NCBI GenBank assembly: GCA_947587115.1
Contig: CANPXY010000021.1
Location: forward strand, 1-16,941
Reading direction: 5' to 3'
Length of the DNA stretch: 16,941 bases
DNA from: an uncultured Bacilli bacterium
Lineage (GTDB): Bacteria; Bacillota_I; Bacilli_A; RF39; UBA660
This document shows positions 1 to 7,855 of the stretch, one piece after another. How positions within the stretch are numbered: the first letter of the stretch is position 1; every line of letters starts with the position of its first letter. Both the position numbers and the translations under genes were made by a program. The notes below the pieces were generated by a model. It searched no databases. It was not told where the DNA came from and saw only the letters and a program-made list of their open reading frames with translations.

Positions 1-120
1 AGAGCAGATGTAGATTATGCCGCTAGCGAAGCCGATACAACATTCGGTAAAATCGGTGTTAAAGTATGGATTTATAAAGGAGAAATTCTTCCTTCAAAAA
101 ATGTAAAAGGAGGTAATTAA
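1..120 (+). CDS. rpsC: 30S ribosomal protein S3, C-terminal end (partial)
   Basis: Frame 1 is open from the left edge to a TAA at 118-120 and encodes 39 residues that include ASEADTTFGKIGVKVWIYKG and end in KNVKGGN. This matches the conserved C-terminal domain of S3, which lines the mRNA entry channel of the 30S subunit. Its place directly before rplP is the standard S10 operon order (rpsC-rplP-rpmC-rpsQ). The start lies outside the window. The last codons contain the ribosome binding site of rplP (AGGAGGT at 108-114), so the two genes are tightly linked. Confidence 0.95.
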   Translation, partial: RADVDYAASEADTTFGKIGVKVWIYKGEILPSKNVKGGN

Positions 121-121
121 T

Positions 122-553
122 ATGTTAATACCATCAAGAACTAAATATCGTCGTGTTCATAGATTACCTTACGAAGGAACTTCACGTGGAAATCGTGAAT
201 TACACTTTGGAGACTACGGACTTATGGCAAAAGAAGGTGCTTGGATTACCGCAAATCAAATCGAAGCAGCTCGTATTGCTATGACACGTTATATGAAACG
301 TGGTGGAAAAGTATGGATCAATATTTTCCCACATATGCCATTGACGAAAAAGCCAATCGGAACTCGTCAAGGAAAAGGAAAAGGTAACGTCGAAGGATGG
401 GTAGCCGTTGTAAAAGAAGGCAAGATCATGTTCGAAATCGCTGGTGTCAGCGAAGAAGTAGCACGTGAAGCCCTACGTTTAGCTAGCCACAAGTTACCTA
501 TTACCACAAAATTTGTAAAGAGAGAAAATGGTGGTGAAAAAAATGAAGGTTAA
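122..553 (+). CDS. rplP: 50S ribosomal protein L16
   Basis: The 143-residue protein starts MLIPSRTKYRRVHR and contains GNRELHFGDYGLMA and WINIFPHMPLTKKPIGTRQG, both characteristic of L16. L16 binds 23S rRNA near the peptidyl transferase centre and helps organise the A-site region. The length equals the usual bacterial L16 (about 137-144 residues). It begins one base after the rpsC stop with AGGAGGT seven bases upstream. Its last 11 bases overlap the preferred start of rpmC, which fits translational coupling. Confidence 0.97.
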   Translation: MLIPSRTKYRRVHRLPYEGTSRGNRELHFGDYGLMAKEGAWITANQIEAARIAMTRYMKRGGKVWINIFPHMPLTKKPIGTRQGKGKGNVEGWVAVVKEGKIMFEIAGVSEEVAREALRLASHKLPITTKFVKRENGGEKNEG

Positions 554-737
554 TGAAATTAGAAAGCTAACCACGGAAGAGATCAACGCCAAGATCAAAG
601 AAAGCAAAGAAGAACTATTCAACTTACGTTTCCAACAAGCAACTGGAAATTTGGAAAAACCTTCAAGAATTCGAGAATTGAGACACACCGTTGCAAGAAT
701 GAAGACCGTTTTAAAAGAACGCGAACTAGGCGAATAG
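543..737 (+). CDS. rpmC: 50S ribosomal protein L29
   Basis: This is a 64-residue protein beginning MKVNEIRKLTTEEINAKI, with the downstream LRFQQATGNLEKPSRIRELR segment typical of L29, a two-helix protein near the polypeptide exit tunnel that contributes to the docking site for trigger factor and SRP. An in-frame ATG at 528 would add MVVKK. I prefer 543 because L29 normally begins at MKVNEIR-like sequence and GGTGGTG at 530-536 can serve as its ribosome binding site. The gene overlaps the rplP end by 11 bases. Confidence 0.92.
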   Translation: MKVNEIRKLTTEEINAKIKESKEELFNLRFQQATGNLEKPSRIRELRHTVARMKTVLKERELGE

Positions 738-747
738 GAGGGTTAGA

Positions 748-1008
748 ATGAACGAAACAAAAAAACGTGAATTTGTTGGAAAAGTAGTAAGTGCAAAAAA
801 CGATAAGACCATTACCGTTTTAGTAGAAACTTACAAAGAACATCCAAAATATGGAAAACGAGTAAAATATTCTAAAAAATATACTGCGCACGATGAGACG
901 AACAAAGCTAAAGTTGGAGATACCGTACGTATCGTTGAAACAAAACCAATTTCAAAGACAAAACGTTTCTATTTAAAGGAAATAGTGAAAGAAGCAGTTA
1001 TTTTATAG
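748..1008 (+). CDS. rpsQ: 30S ribosomal protein S17
   Basis: The 86-residue protein begins MNETKKREFVGKVVSAKNDK and carries the S17 OB-fold signature with KYGKRVKYSKKYTAHDE and VGDTVRIVETKPISKTKRF. S17 is a primary 16S rRNA binding protein needed early in 30S assembly. The length is standard. AGGAGGG at 736-742 overlaps the rpmC stop codon and sits five bases before the start. This is the last gene of the classical S10 operon, although no terminator separates it from the spc genes here. Confidence 0.97.
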   Translation: MNETKKREFVGKVVSAKNDKTITVLVETYKEHPKYGKRVKYSKKYTAHDETNKAKVGDTVRIVETKPISKTKRFYLKEIVKEAVIL

Positions 1009-1035
1009 GGCTAAAGGTGAAGGAGGAATTAAATT

Positions 1036-1404
1036 ATGTTACAACAAGAAAGCCGTCTTAAAGTTGCCGATAACTCTGGAGCACGTGAACTATTAGTAAT
1101 TCGTGTTTTAGGTGGAAGCAAAGTAAAGACAGGTAATATCGGGGATATCGTTGTTGGTACAGTGAAAAATGCCACACCGAACGGAACTGTAAAAAAAGGA
1201 AAAGTTGTAAAAGCAGTCATTGTCAGAAGTAAGTTTGGCGTACGTCGTGATGATGGAAGTTATATTAAATTTGATGACAATGCTTGTGTAATCATTAGAG
1301 ATGATAAGAGTCCAGTTGGAACTCGTATCTTTGGACCAGTAGCTCGTGAAATTCGTGATGCAGGTTACACCAAAATCGCATCATTAGCGAAAGAAGTGCT
1401 ATAA
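1036..1404 (+). CDS. rplN: 50S ribosomal protein L14
   Basis: The 122-residue protein starts MLQQESRLKVADNSGARELL and shows the L14 blocks IGDIVVGTVKNATPNG, VKAVIVRSKFGVRRDDGSYI and GTRIFGPVAREIRD. L14 lies at the subunit interface, forms intersubunit bridges and is the contact for the silencing factor RsfS. The length is exactly that usual for the family. AGGAGG at 1021-1026 precedes the ATG by nine bases. It is the first gene of the spc-type gene order that continues downstream. Confidence 0.98.
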   Translation: MLQQESRLKVADNSGARELLVIRVLGGSKVKTGNIGDIVVGTVKNATPNGTVKKGKVVKAVIVRSKFGVRRDDGSYIKFDDNACVIIRDDKSPVGTRIFGPVAREIRDAGYTKIASLAKEVL

Positions 1405-1414
1405 GGAGGATATG

Positions 1415-1726
1415 ATGAACTTTAAAGTAGGAGATAAAGTCGTTGTCATCGCTGGTTCTAGTAAGGGTAAAGAAGGAAAGATCATCAAGACACTTAGAAA
1501 TGAGAACAAAGTGATCGTCGAAGGAGCCAATCTTGTTAAGAAACACAAGAAAGGAAACGGAAACGAGACCGGTGGAATTCTTGAAATTGAAGCACCGATT
1601 CATGCCTCAAATGTCATGATCATTGATCCAAAGACCAAAAAGAGAACTAGAATTGGACATACGATTGATGAAAAAACAAATAAAAAAATTAGAATTAGCA
1701 AAAAATCAAACGAGAAGCTTGATTAG
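1415..1726 (+). CDS. rplX: 50S ribosomal protein L24
   Basis: This 103-residue protein begins MNFKVGDKVVVIAGSSKGKE, the KOW motif of L24, and continues with GNGNETGGILEIEAPIHASN, typical of the family. L24 initiates 50S assembly by binding the 5' region of 23S rRNA. Two adjacent ATGs exist at 1412 and 1415. The second has a better distance (five bases) from GGAGG at 1405-1409, so I choose it; the difference is a single Met. The ribosome binding site directly follows the rplN stop. Confidence 0.95.
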   Translation: MNFKVGDKVVVIAGSSKGKEGKIIKTLRNENKVIVEGANLVKKHKKGNGNETGGILEIEAPIHASNVMIIDPKTKKRTRIGHTIDEKTNKKIRISKKSNEKLD

Positions 1727-1744
1727 TTGGAAGGAGGGTAATAT

Positions 1745-2284
1745 ATGAACCGCCTAAAAGAAAAATACTTAAAGGAAGTAGTTCCAAGTTTAAAGGAAAA
1801 ACATAATTACAAAACTATTATGGAAGTACCAAAATTAGAGAAAATCGTTATCAACATGGGTGTAGGAGATGCTACTACCAATTCAAAATTACTAGATGCA
1901 GCTGTTGCGGATTTGACCGCCATCACGGGACAAAAGCCAATCATTACCAAGGCGAAAAAGTCTATTGCTGGTTTCAAAGTACGTGAAGGACAATCGATTG
2001 GATGTAAGGTAACACTACGTGGAGAAAATATGTACAACTTCATGGATAAGTTAATTGCAATCGGACTTCCTCGTGTACGTGATTTCCATGGTGTAAGTCC
2101 AAAAGCCTTCGATGGTAGAGGAAACTATACACTAGGAATCAAAGAACAATTGATTTTCTCTGAAATCGAATATGATAACGTTGTGAAAGTACGTGGAATG
2201 GACATTGTCTTTGTCACCACGGCTAAGACGAACGAAGAAGCTTATGATTTATTAAGTGGACTTGGAATTCCTTTTAGAAAGTAA
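1745..2284 (+). CDS. rplE: 50S ribosomal protein L5
   Basis: The 179-residue protein starts MNRLKEKYLKEVVPSLKEK and contains the L5 hallmarks KIVINMGVGDA, GQKPIITKAKKSIAGFKVRE, and GLPRVRDFHGVSPKAFDGRG, with the C-terminal FVTTAKTNEEAYDLLSGLGI. L5 binds 5S rRNA in the central protuberance and contacts P-site tRNA and S13. The length is the family norm. AAGGAGG at 1731-1737 lies seven bases before the start. It is followed by rpsN after 13 bases. Confidence 0.98.
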   Translation: MNRLKEKYLKEVVPSLKEKHNYKTIMEVPKLEKIVINMGVGDATTNSKLLDAAVADLTAITGQKPIITKAKKSIAGFKVREGQSIGCKVTLRGENMYNFMDKLIAIGLPRVRDFHGVSPKAFDGRGNYTLGIKEQLIFSEIEYDNVVKVRGMDIVFVTTAKTNEEAYDLLSGLGIPFRK

Positions 2285-2297
2285 TTGGAGGGTAAAC

Positions 2298-2483
2298 ATG
2301 GCAAAGAAAAGTATGATCATAAAAGCTAATAGAAAGCCAAAATTCAAAGTACGTGAATATACACGTTGTGCTCGTTGCGGACGTCCTCATGCAGTAATGA
2401 GTAAGTTCGGAATCTGCCGTATTTGCTTTCGTGAATTAGCATACAAAGGACAAATACCAGGTGTAAAGAAATCAAGCTGGTAA
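2298..2483 (+). CDS. rpsN: 30S ribosomal protein S14, zinc-binding type (type Z)
   Basis: This 61-residue protein starts MAKKSMIIKANRKPKFKVRE and has a complete zinc ribbon, C24-x2-C27-x12-C40-x2-C43, ending in GVKKSSW. This is the short, zinc-containing S14 of Gram-positive bacteria (RpsN1/RpsZ type), not the 89-101 residue zinc-free form. S14 joins the 3' domain of 16S rRNA. An in-frame start at 2256 inside rplE is less likely because GGAGGG at 2287-2292 is well placed for the 2298 ATG and MAKK is the usual family start. Confidence 0.97.
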   Translation: MAKKSMIIKANRKPKFKVREYTRCARCGRPHAVMSKFGICRICFRELAYKGQIPGVKKSSW

Positions 2484-2503
2484 TTTGGAAAGGAGGAATT
2501 GAA

Positions 2504-2905
2504 ATGGCTGTAGTAACTGATACAATCGCAGATATGTTAACACGCATTCGTAATGCCAATCAAATGTATTACAAAGAAGTAAGTGTACCATCTTCTAATT
2601 TAAAACTTGAACTTGCAAGAATTTTAAAAGAAGAGGGATTTATTGAAGATTATAAGTTATTAGACGATAGTGTTCAAAAGACCATTGTCTTGACATTAAA
2701 ATATGGACAAAATAAAGAAAGAGTAATCACTGGATTAAAGAGAATTTCAAAACCAGGACTTAGAGTATATGCAAAGAACAATGAAATTCCTAAAGTATTA
2801 AATGGTTTAGGAATCGCCATCATTTCTACATCAAAAGGAATTATGACGGATAAAGAAGCAAGAAAACAAAATGTAGGTGGAGAAGTTTTAGCTTATATTT
2901 GGTAA
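2504..2905 (+). CDS. rpsH: 30S ribosomal protein S8
   Basis: The 133-residue protein begins MAVVTDTIADMLTRIRNANQ and ends with the S8 C-terminal block GIAIISTSKGIMTDKEARKQ, followed by NVGGEVLAYIW. S8 binds the central domain of 16S rRNA; in Escherichia coli it also represses the spc operon by binding its mRNA near rplE. I did not identify an equivalent mRNA site here. The length is typical (about 132 residues). AGGAGG at 2491-2496 is seven bases upstream of the start. Confidence 0.98.
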   Translation: MAVVTDTIADMLTRIRNANQMYYKEVSVPSSNLKLELARILKEEGFIEDYKLLDDSVQKTIVLTLKYGQNKERVITGLKRISKPGLRVYAKNNEIPKVLNGLGIAIISTSKGIMTDKEARKQNVGGEVLAYIW

Positions 2906-2931
2906 AAAATAAAATATAAGGAGGTGTCAAT

Positions 2932-3468
2932 ATGAGCCGTATCGGAAACAGAAAGATCACAGTGCCAGCGGGTGTTACAGTAACAGTAGATCATAATAGT
3001 ATTACTGTTAATGGACCTAAAGGTACGTTAACTACACATTCAGCGAAAGACATTACCTTGAAACAAGAGGGAGATACGATTTCCATTGAAAGAAGTAATG
3101 ACTTGATCAAGACACGCTCTATGCATGGAACGATCAATGCGAATGTTCAAAATATGATTACAGGAGTTACCAAAGGGTTTGAAAAATCACTTGAGATCAT
3201 CGGTGTAGGTTACCGTTTCAATGTCAAGGGAAATCAATTGGTAATTAGTGCTGGATATTCTCATCCAGTAGAACTAGAGATTCCAAAGGGAATCGAAGTG
3301 ACAGCTACCAGCAATACGGAGATCACTGTCAAAGGAATCGATAAAATATTAGTTGGAGAATTTGCTGCGAACATCAGAAAAGTAAGACAACCTGAACCTT
3401 ACAAAGGAAAAGGAATTCGTTACAAAGATGAATATGTTCGTCGTAAAGAAGGAAAGAAAGCTGCTTAA
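2932..3468 (+). CDS. rplF: 50S ribosomal protein L6
   Basis: The 178-residue protein begins MSRIGNRKITVPAGVTVTVD and carries the duplicated L6 fold, with VNGPKGTLT in the first half and the C-terminal signature RQPEPYKGKGIRYKDEYVRR. L6 lies near the factor-binding site and the sarcin-ricin loop. The length is typical. AAGGAGGTG at 2918-2926 is an almost complete anti-16S match five bases before the ATG, consistent with very strong translation. Confidence 0.98.
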   Translation: MSRIGNRKITVPAGVTVTVDHNSITVNGPKGTLTTHSAKDITLKQEGDTISIERSNDLIKTRSMHGTINANVQNMITGVTKGFEKSLEIIGVGYRFNVKGNQLVISAGYSHPVELEIPKGIEVTATSNTEITVKGIDKILVGEFAANIRKVRQPEPYKGKGIRYKDEYVRRKEGKKAA

Positions 3469-3492
3469 TAGTAGGAAGGGAGAGAAAAGTTT

Positions 3493-3849
3493 ATGATAAA
3501 AAAAGAATCTCGCAATAAGATGCGCAGTGTAAGACATGAACGTGTGAGAAAAGATGTTTTTGGAACGAGCGAAGTACCACGTCTTAACGTCTATCGTTCA
3601 AATGCTGGTATCTATGCACAAATCATTGACGATGAAACTGCGACTACTCTTGTATCTGCTTCCTCATTAGAACTTAAGTTGGAAAACGGAAGTAATATTG
3701 AAGCAGCCACAAAAGTTGGAAAACTACTTGCTGAAAAAGCTACAAAAGCTGGAATTAAACAGGTAGTATTCGATAGAGGTGGATACCTTTATCACGGACG
3801 TGTACAAGCACTCGCAGATGCTGCACGTGAAAATGGATTAGAATTCTAA
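3493..3849 (+). CDS. rplR: 50S ribosomal protein L18
   Basis: This 118-residue protein starts MIKKESRNKMRSVRHERVRK with the basic N-terminal tail of L18, followed by PRLNVYRSNAGIYAQIIDD and the C-terminal FDRGGYLYHGRVQALADAAR signature. L18 binds 5S rRNA together with L5 and delivers it to the central protuberance. Length and end (ENGLEF) match the family. The ribosome binding site AGGAAGGGAGAG at 3473-3484 is less canonical than its neighbours but correctly spaced. Confidence 0.97.
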   Translation: MIKKESRNKMRSVRHERVRKDVFGTSEVPRLNVYRSNAGIYAQIIDDETATTLVSASSLELKLENGSNIEAATKVGKLLAEKATKAGIKQVVFDRGGYLYHGRVQALADAARENGLEF

Positions 3850-3861
3850 TAGGAGGGTATT

Positions 3862-4371
3862 ATGCAAAATAGAAAAATGGCCCCTAAAGAAAAGGTTTTA
3901 GAAGAATTAGTCGTTGAAATCAAGAGCGTTGTTAAAGTTAACAAAGGTGGACGTCAACGTCGTTTCTCTGCTACCGTTGTAGTTGGGGATAGAAAAGGAC
4001 AAGTTGGATTAGGTATCGGAAAAGCAAACGAAGTACCTGATGCAATCAAAAAAGCAATTCAAGCCGCTAATAAAAATTTAGTGAAAATACCTCTCATCGA
4101 TGGTAGAACAATCGCCCATGAAGCAACTGGTGTAAGTGGAGCTGCTAGAGTCATCATCAAGCCAGCTAGTGAAGGTAATGGAATTATCGCCGGAGGAGCT
4201 GTACGTGCGGTATTAGAACTTGCAGGAATCCGTGATATTTCATCAAAATCACTTGGATCAAGAACGAAACTTAACATGGCAACCGCTACCATCAATGCCT
4301 TGAAAAAGGTAAAAACACCAGAACAAGTAGCAGCGCTACGTGGTAAGACAGTAGAGGAGATGTTAGGCTAA
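3862..4371 (+). CDS. rpsE: 30S ribosomal protein S5
   Basis: The 169-residue protein contains the S5 double-stranded-RNA-binding domain with KVNKGGRQRRFSATVVVGD and GQVGLGIGKANEVPDAIKKA, and the C-terminal half with ARVIIKPASEGNGIIAGGAV and AVLELAGIRDISSKSLGS. S5 takes part in decoding accuracy and in the mRNA entry helicase. AGGAGGG at 3851-3857 is well placed. Its TAA overlaps the ATG of rplO by one base, so there is no space for the rpmD (L30) gene that usually follows rpsE. Confidence 0.98.
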   Translation: MQNRKMAPKEKVLEELVVEIKSVVKVNKGGRQRRFSATVVVGDRKGQVGLGIGKANEVPDAIKKAIQAANKNLVKIPLIDGRTIAHEATGVSGAARVIIKPASEGNGIIAGGAVRAVLELAGIRDISSKSLGSRTKLNMATATINALKKVKTPEQVAALRGKTVEEMLG

Positions 4372-4814
4372 TGAAATTACATGAACTAGAAAAAAATCCT
4401 GGAGCTAAACAAGAAAAAAGACGCGTTGGTCGCGGGCCAGGTAGTGGTTTAGGTAAAACTAGCGGACGTGGAGAGAAAGGTCAAAACGCTCGTAGTGGTG
4501 GCGGCGTAAATCCAGTCTTCGAAGGTGGACAATTACCATTATATAGACGTTTGCCAAAAAGAGGATTTTCAAACCACAGATTTAAAGTGGAATATGCTGT
4601 CATCAATTTAGACGATTTAAACCGTTTTGAAGATGGAACGGTTGTAACACCAGCTCTATTAAAAGAAATGGGAATCGTTAAAAAACAATTATGTGGAATC
4701 AAAGTGCTAGGAGAAGGAAAGCTTGAAAAGAAATTGACGATTCAAGCCAACAAGTTCTCATCTAGTGCCTTAGAAAAGATCAAAGAGTCAGGAAGTAAAG
4801 CTGAGGTGATCTAG
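4371..4814 (+). CDS. rplO: 50S ribosomal protein L15
   Basis: The 147-residue protein begins MKLHELEKNPGAKQEKRRVG, followed by the Gly/Arg-rich GRGPGSGLGKTSGRGEKGQN tail that threads into 23S rRNA, and PVFEGGQLPLYRRLPKRGF. The C-terminal globular part contains VVTPALLKEMGIVKK and GIKVLGEGKLEKKLTIQANK. L15 is a late assembly protein of the 50S subunit. The start overlaps the rpsE stop (TAATG); the ribosome binding site GAGGAGAT at 4354-4361 lies inside rpsE, and translation is probably coupled. Confidence 0.98.
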   Translation: MKLHELEKNPGAKQEKRRVGRGPGSGLGKTSGRGEKGQNARSGGGVNPVFEGGQLPLYRRLPKRGFSNHRFKVEYAVINLDDLNRFEDGTVVTPALLKEMGIVKKQLCGIKVLGEGKLEKKLTIQANKFSSSALEKIKESGSKAEVI

Positions 4815-4815
4815 G

Positions 4816-6084
4816 ATGTTTGCTAATTTAAAGCAATTACTAGCGCCTACCAATAAAGATTTAAGACATCGTTTGTTATTCACTTTGGCAGGACTCGCGA
4901 TCTTTATTGTAGGTACACAAGTTCGTGTTCCTGGAACTCAAGACTTGACGACCAATTTAGGATTTTTGGAACTGATCAACGTCATGGGTGGTGGAGCACT
5001 TAAGAACTTTTCCATCTTTGCTCTAGGAGTTATGCCTTATATTTCGGCATCCATCATCACGCAGTTGTTGCAGATGGACATCGTTCCTTACTTTTCAGAA
5101 TTAAAGAAGCAAGGACATGTTGGACGCCAGAAGATCAATAAGATTACAAGGTATTTAGGAATTGCCTTTGCCTTCATTGAAGGTTATGCATTTTCTTTCG
5201 CCGTCCTAGGACATAGTGCAGATCCGCTACAATATTTGTATGTGGCAATTATTCTAACCGCAGGAACCTCATTCCTATTATGGTTAGGAGATCAAATTAC
5301 TCAAAAAGGACTTGGTAATGGAATCAGTTTGATCATTATGGCAGGGATCATTGCAACCCTACCACAGATGTTCATTTCTGCTTTCACAAGTTTAGTTGAT
5401 TTTTCTTCAACAAGTGGTACAGTGCTTGGAATTTTAGGTTTCTTAGCATTTGTAGTAGTTTACTTGTTGATCGTAATCGGCGTCGTATTTGAAGAAGAAG
5501 CGGAAAGAAGAATTCCGATTCAATATGCCAACAAGTCAACGAGTGCTTTTGGAGCACAACAATCATTTATGCCAATTAAGATCAATTCAGCAGGTGTTAT
5601 TCCCGTGATCTTTGCATCAAGTTTATTATCTATTCCTGGAGTGATTGCACAGTTCGTCAAGAATGAAGGATTCAAGTCTTTTGTAGCGAAATACTTGAAC
5701 TATACGACACCAGTTGGATTTATCATCTTTGTCGCATTCTTGTTCTTCTTTGCTTATTTCTATACGTTCATTCAATTGAAACCAGAAGACTTATCAAAGA
5801 ATTTACAAGATAATGGCGGTTATATTCCAGGGGTTCGTCCAGGAAAAGACACCGAGAAATATATCTCTAAAGTTCTATCACACTTGACCGTTGTCGGTGG
5901 CTTATTCTTAGTCATCATCGCTGGTCTTCCAATCATTTTCACGAAAGTGACCAGTTTGCCACAGAGTGTAACGATTGGTGGTACAGGACTTTTGATCGTT
6001 GTCGGTGTAGCACTTGAGACTTATAAACAGTTAGAGGGAAGTTTACTTACAAGAACTTATAAAAAGGGGTATAAAAGAAGATGA
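4816..6084 (+). CDS. secY: Protein translocase subunit SecY
   Basis: The 422-residue, strongly hydrophobic protein has the layout of SecY with about ten membrane segments. Recognisable pieces are FTLAGLAIFIVGTQVRVPG in segment 1, the plug region, YISASIITQLLQMDIVPYF, GLGNGISLIIMAGII, the basic cytoplasmic loop EEEAERRIPIQYANK, and NLQDNGGYIPGVRPGKDTEKY before the last segments. SecY forms the membrane channel for Sec-dependent export and membrane protein insertion with SecE and SecG. One base separates it from rplO; GAGGTGAT at 4803-4810 is its ribosome binding site. It overlaps adk by four bases. Confidence 0.98.
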   Translation: MFANLKQLLAPTNKDLRHRLLFTLAGLAIFIVGTQVRVPGTQDLTTNLGFLELINVMGGGALKNFSIFALGVMPYISASIITQLLQMDIVPYFSELKKQGHVGRQKINKITRYLGIAFAFIEGYAFSFAVLGHSADPLQYLYVAIILTAGTSFLLWLGDQITQKGLGNGISLIIMAGIIATLPQMFISAFTSLVDFSSTSGTVLGILGFLAFVVVYLLIVIGVVFEEEAERRIPIQYANKSTSAFGAQQSFMPIKINSAGVIPVIFASSLLSIPGVIAQFVKNEGFKSFVAKYLNYTTPVGFIIFVAFLFFFAYFYTFIQLKPEDLSKNLQDNGGYIPGVRPGKDTEKYISKVLSHLTVVGGLFLVIIAGLPIIFTKVTSLPQSVTIGGTGLLIVVGVALETYKQLEGSLLTRTYKKGYKRR

Positions 6085-6740
6085 AAAATATCATTTTAAT
6101 TGCGCCACCAGCGGCAGGGAAAGGAACTTTAGCGACACAGTTAAAGGAAAAGTACCATATTCCACATATCTCCACTGGCGACATTCTTCGTGATGTAGCT
6201 GGGCGTGATGATGAGATCGGAATGTATGTTCAAGAGACGATGTCCAAAGGTGCGCTCGTCAAAGATGAAATTATTTATCAACTCTTGGAAGAGAGAATCA
6301 AAGAAAAAGATTGCCAAAATGGTTACATCTTAGATGGCTTTCCAAGAAATTTGGAACAGGCCAAACGCTATGATGAAATCTTAGAGGCAGTAGGGCAGTC
6401 CCTTGGATTCGTCATCATCTTAGATGTCGATAAAGAGGTCCTAAAAAAACGTGTGACAGGACGTCGCATTTGCAAAGATTGTGGAGCCATCTACAACATC
6501 AATATCGAAAACAACATGCCAAAAAAAGATTCCACTTGTGATGTTTGCTCTGGAGCATTATATCAGAGAAGTGATGATAATCTTGAGGCCTTTGAACATC
6601 GCTATCAAGCCTATCTTGATATGACGGAGCCATTAATTGACTATTATGGCGAAAAAGGGGTCGTAAGACATGTCGATGGTGGTGTAAGCAAAGAGGCAAC
6701 CCTAAAGGCTGTCGAAGAGATCATTCTTGAAAAGAAGTGA
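6081..6740 (+). CDS. adk: Adenylate kinase, long form with zinc-binding LID
   Basis: The 219-residue enzyme interconverts ATP + AMP and 2 ADP. The P-loop is A8-P-P-A-A-G-K-G-T16, the AMP-binding part has ISTGDILRD and DGFPRN (85-90), and the LID carries C131-x2-C134 and C153-x2-C156, the zinc site usual in Gram-positive adenylate kinases. The first P-loop glycine is alanine and the usual PGAGKGT is PAAGKGT, a mild departure; K14, G15 and T16 are kept. Start overlaps the secY end (ATGA), the usual secY-adk linkage. Confidence 0.97.
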   Translation: MKNIILIAPPAAGKGTLATQLKEKYHIPHISTGDILRDVAGRDDEIGMYVQETMSKGALVKDEIIYQLLEERIKEKDCQNGYILDGFPRNLEQAKRYDEILEAVGQSLGFVIILDVDKEVLKKRVTGRRICKDCGAIYNINIENNMPKKDSTCDVCSGALYQRSDDNLEAFEHRYQAYLDMTEPLIDYYGEKGVVRHVDGGVSKEATLKAVEEIILEKK

Positions 6741-6744
6741 TGTT

Positions 6745-7491
6745 ATGATAACTTTAAGAAGTCAAAGAGAAATTGAACTTTTAAAGCAAGCCGGACATAT
6801 TGTCTATTTGACGCATCAACATCTACGTCCATATTTAAAAGAAGGAATTACAACCAAAGAATTAGATCAGATTGCAGAAGCGTTCATCTTGAGCCAAGGT
6901 GCAACCCCTTCTTTTAAAGGGTACGATGGATTCCCAGGAAGCATCTGTACGAGCATCAATCAGGAAGTGGTGCATGGCATTCCGGGAAATCACAAAATCA
7001 AGGATGGAGATATTATCTCGATTGATATTGGTGCCTGTTATAAAGGCTACCATGGAGACTCCGCTTGGAGTTATCCGGTTGGTAAAGTAAGTGATGAGAA
7101 AGCGTATTTGTTAAAACACACGGAACTTGCTTTATATGAAGGATTAAAACAAGTGAAGCCAGGAAACCGTATTGGCGACATTGGCTGTGCCATCGAAACA
7201 TATGCCACAGCACATCATTTAGGGGTTGTAAGAGAGCTTGTCGGGCACGGCGTAGGAACGAACGTACATGAAGAGCCAGACGTTCCAAACTATGGCAGTC
7301 CGCACCATGGACCAGTATTAAAAGAAGGAATGGTCATTGCTATTGAACCGATGCTCAATTTAGGAAGTCAAGACATTTGTCTATGTGATGATGACTGGAC
7401 AGTCGAAACGTTAGATGGTAGTCCATCTGCTCATTTTGAACACACGATCGTCGTAACGAAAGATGGATATCAAATATTGACAGGAGAGTGA
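6745..7491 (+). CDS. map: Methionine aminopeptidase, type I
   Basis: The 248-residue enzyme removes the initiator methionine from new proteins. All five metal ligands are visible at the classical positions: D94 (in SIDIGACY), D105 (in HGDSAW), H168 (in GHGVGTNVHEEP), E201 (in IEPM) and E232 (in FEHT), plus H77 (in VVHGIP). An in-frame TTG at 6727 inside adk would add six residues; I prefer the ATG at 6745 because AAGAAGTGAT at 6732-6741 precedes it and it gives canonical numbering. It follows adk after four bases, the usual order. Confidence 0.97.
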   Translation: MITLRSQREIELLKQAGHIVYLTHQHLRPYLKEGITTKELDQIAEAFILSQGATPSFKGYDGFPGSICTSINQEVVHGIPGNHKIKDGDIISIDIGACYKGYHGDSAWSYPVGKVSDEKAYLLKHTELALYEGLKQVKPGNRIGDIGCAIETYATAHHLGVVRELVGHGVGTNVHEEPDVPNYGSPHHGPVLKEGMVIAIEPMLNLGSQDICLCDDDWTVETLDGSPSAHFEHTIVVTKDGYQILTGE

Positions 7492-7495
7492 AAAG

Positions 7496-7711
7496 ATGGC
7501 TAAAGAAGATACAATCGAAATAGAAGGAAAAGTTCTAGAAATTATACCAGGTGGTAAGTTTAAAGTCCAACTCGAAAATGGACACATCGTGGAAGCTCAC
7601 GTTTCTGGTAAAATACGAATGAACTACATTCGCATCTTACCGGGGGATACCGTGATGATAGAACTATCGCCTTATGACTTAACACGTGGGCGTATAACCT
7701 ATCGAAAATAG
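7496..7711 (+). CDS. infA: Translation initiation factor IF-1
   Basis: The 71-residue protein starts MAKEDTIEIEGKVLEIIPGG and continues with FKVQLENGHIVEAHVSGKIR, then MNYIRILPGDTVMIELSPYD and LTRGRITYRK, the complete IF1 OB fold. IF1 occupies the 30S A site during initiation and supports IF2 and IF3. The length is one residue short of the most common 72. AGGAGAG at 7482-7488 lies within the map end. The map-infA-rpmJ-rpsM order is standard for Bacillota. Confidence 0.98.
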   Translation: MAKEDTIEIEGKVLEIIPGGKFKVQLENGHIVEAHVSGKIRMNYIRILPGDTVMIELSPYDLTRGRITYRK

Positions 7712-7726
7712 TAGGAGGGATAAACT

Positions 7727-7840
7727 ATGAAAGTAAAACCATCAGTAAAACCAATTTGCGCTAAATGCAAAATAATTAAACGAAAAGGTCGCGTTATGGT
7801 AATTTGTGAAAATCCAAAACACAAACAAAGACAAGGATAA
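7727..7840 (+). CDS. rpmJ: 50S ribosomal protein L36, zinc-binding form
   Basis: The 37-residue protein MKVKPSVKPICAKCKIIKRK...RQG has the complete zinc site C11-x2-C14-x12-C27-x4-H32, so it is the zinc-containing (C+) form of L36. L36 is the smallest 50S protein and binds 23S rRNA near the factor-binding region. AGGAGGG at 7713-7719 precedes the ATG at 7727, and the TAA at 7838-7840 is followed closely by rpsM. The length is exactly the family norm. Confidence 0.98.
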   Translation: MKVKPSVKPICAKCKIIKRKGRVMVICENPKHKQRQG

Positions 7841-7855
7841 TAGGAGGTGTAAGTT

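Noticed and set aside
6727..6744. TTG start for map
   Set aside because: It lies inside adk; the ATG at 6745 has a better ribosome binding site and gives the canonical metal-ligand numbering.
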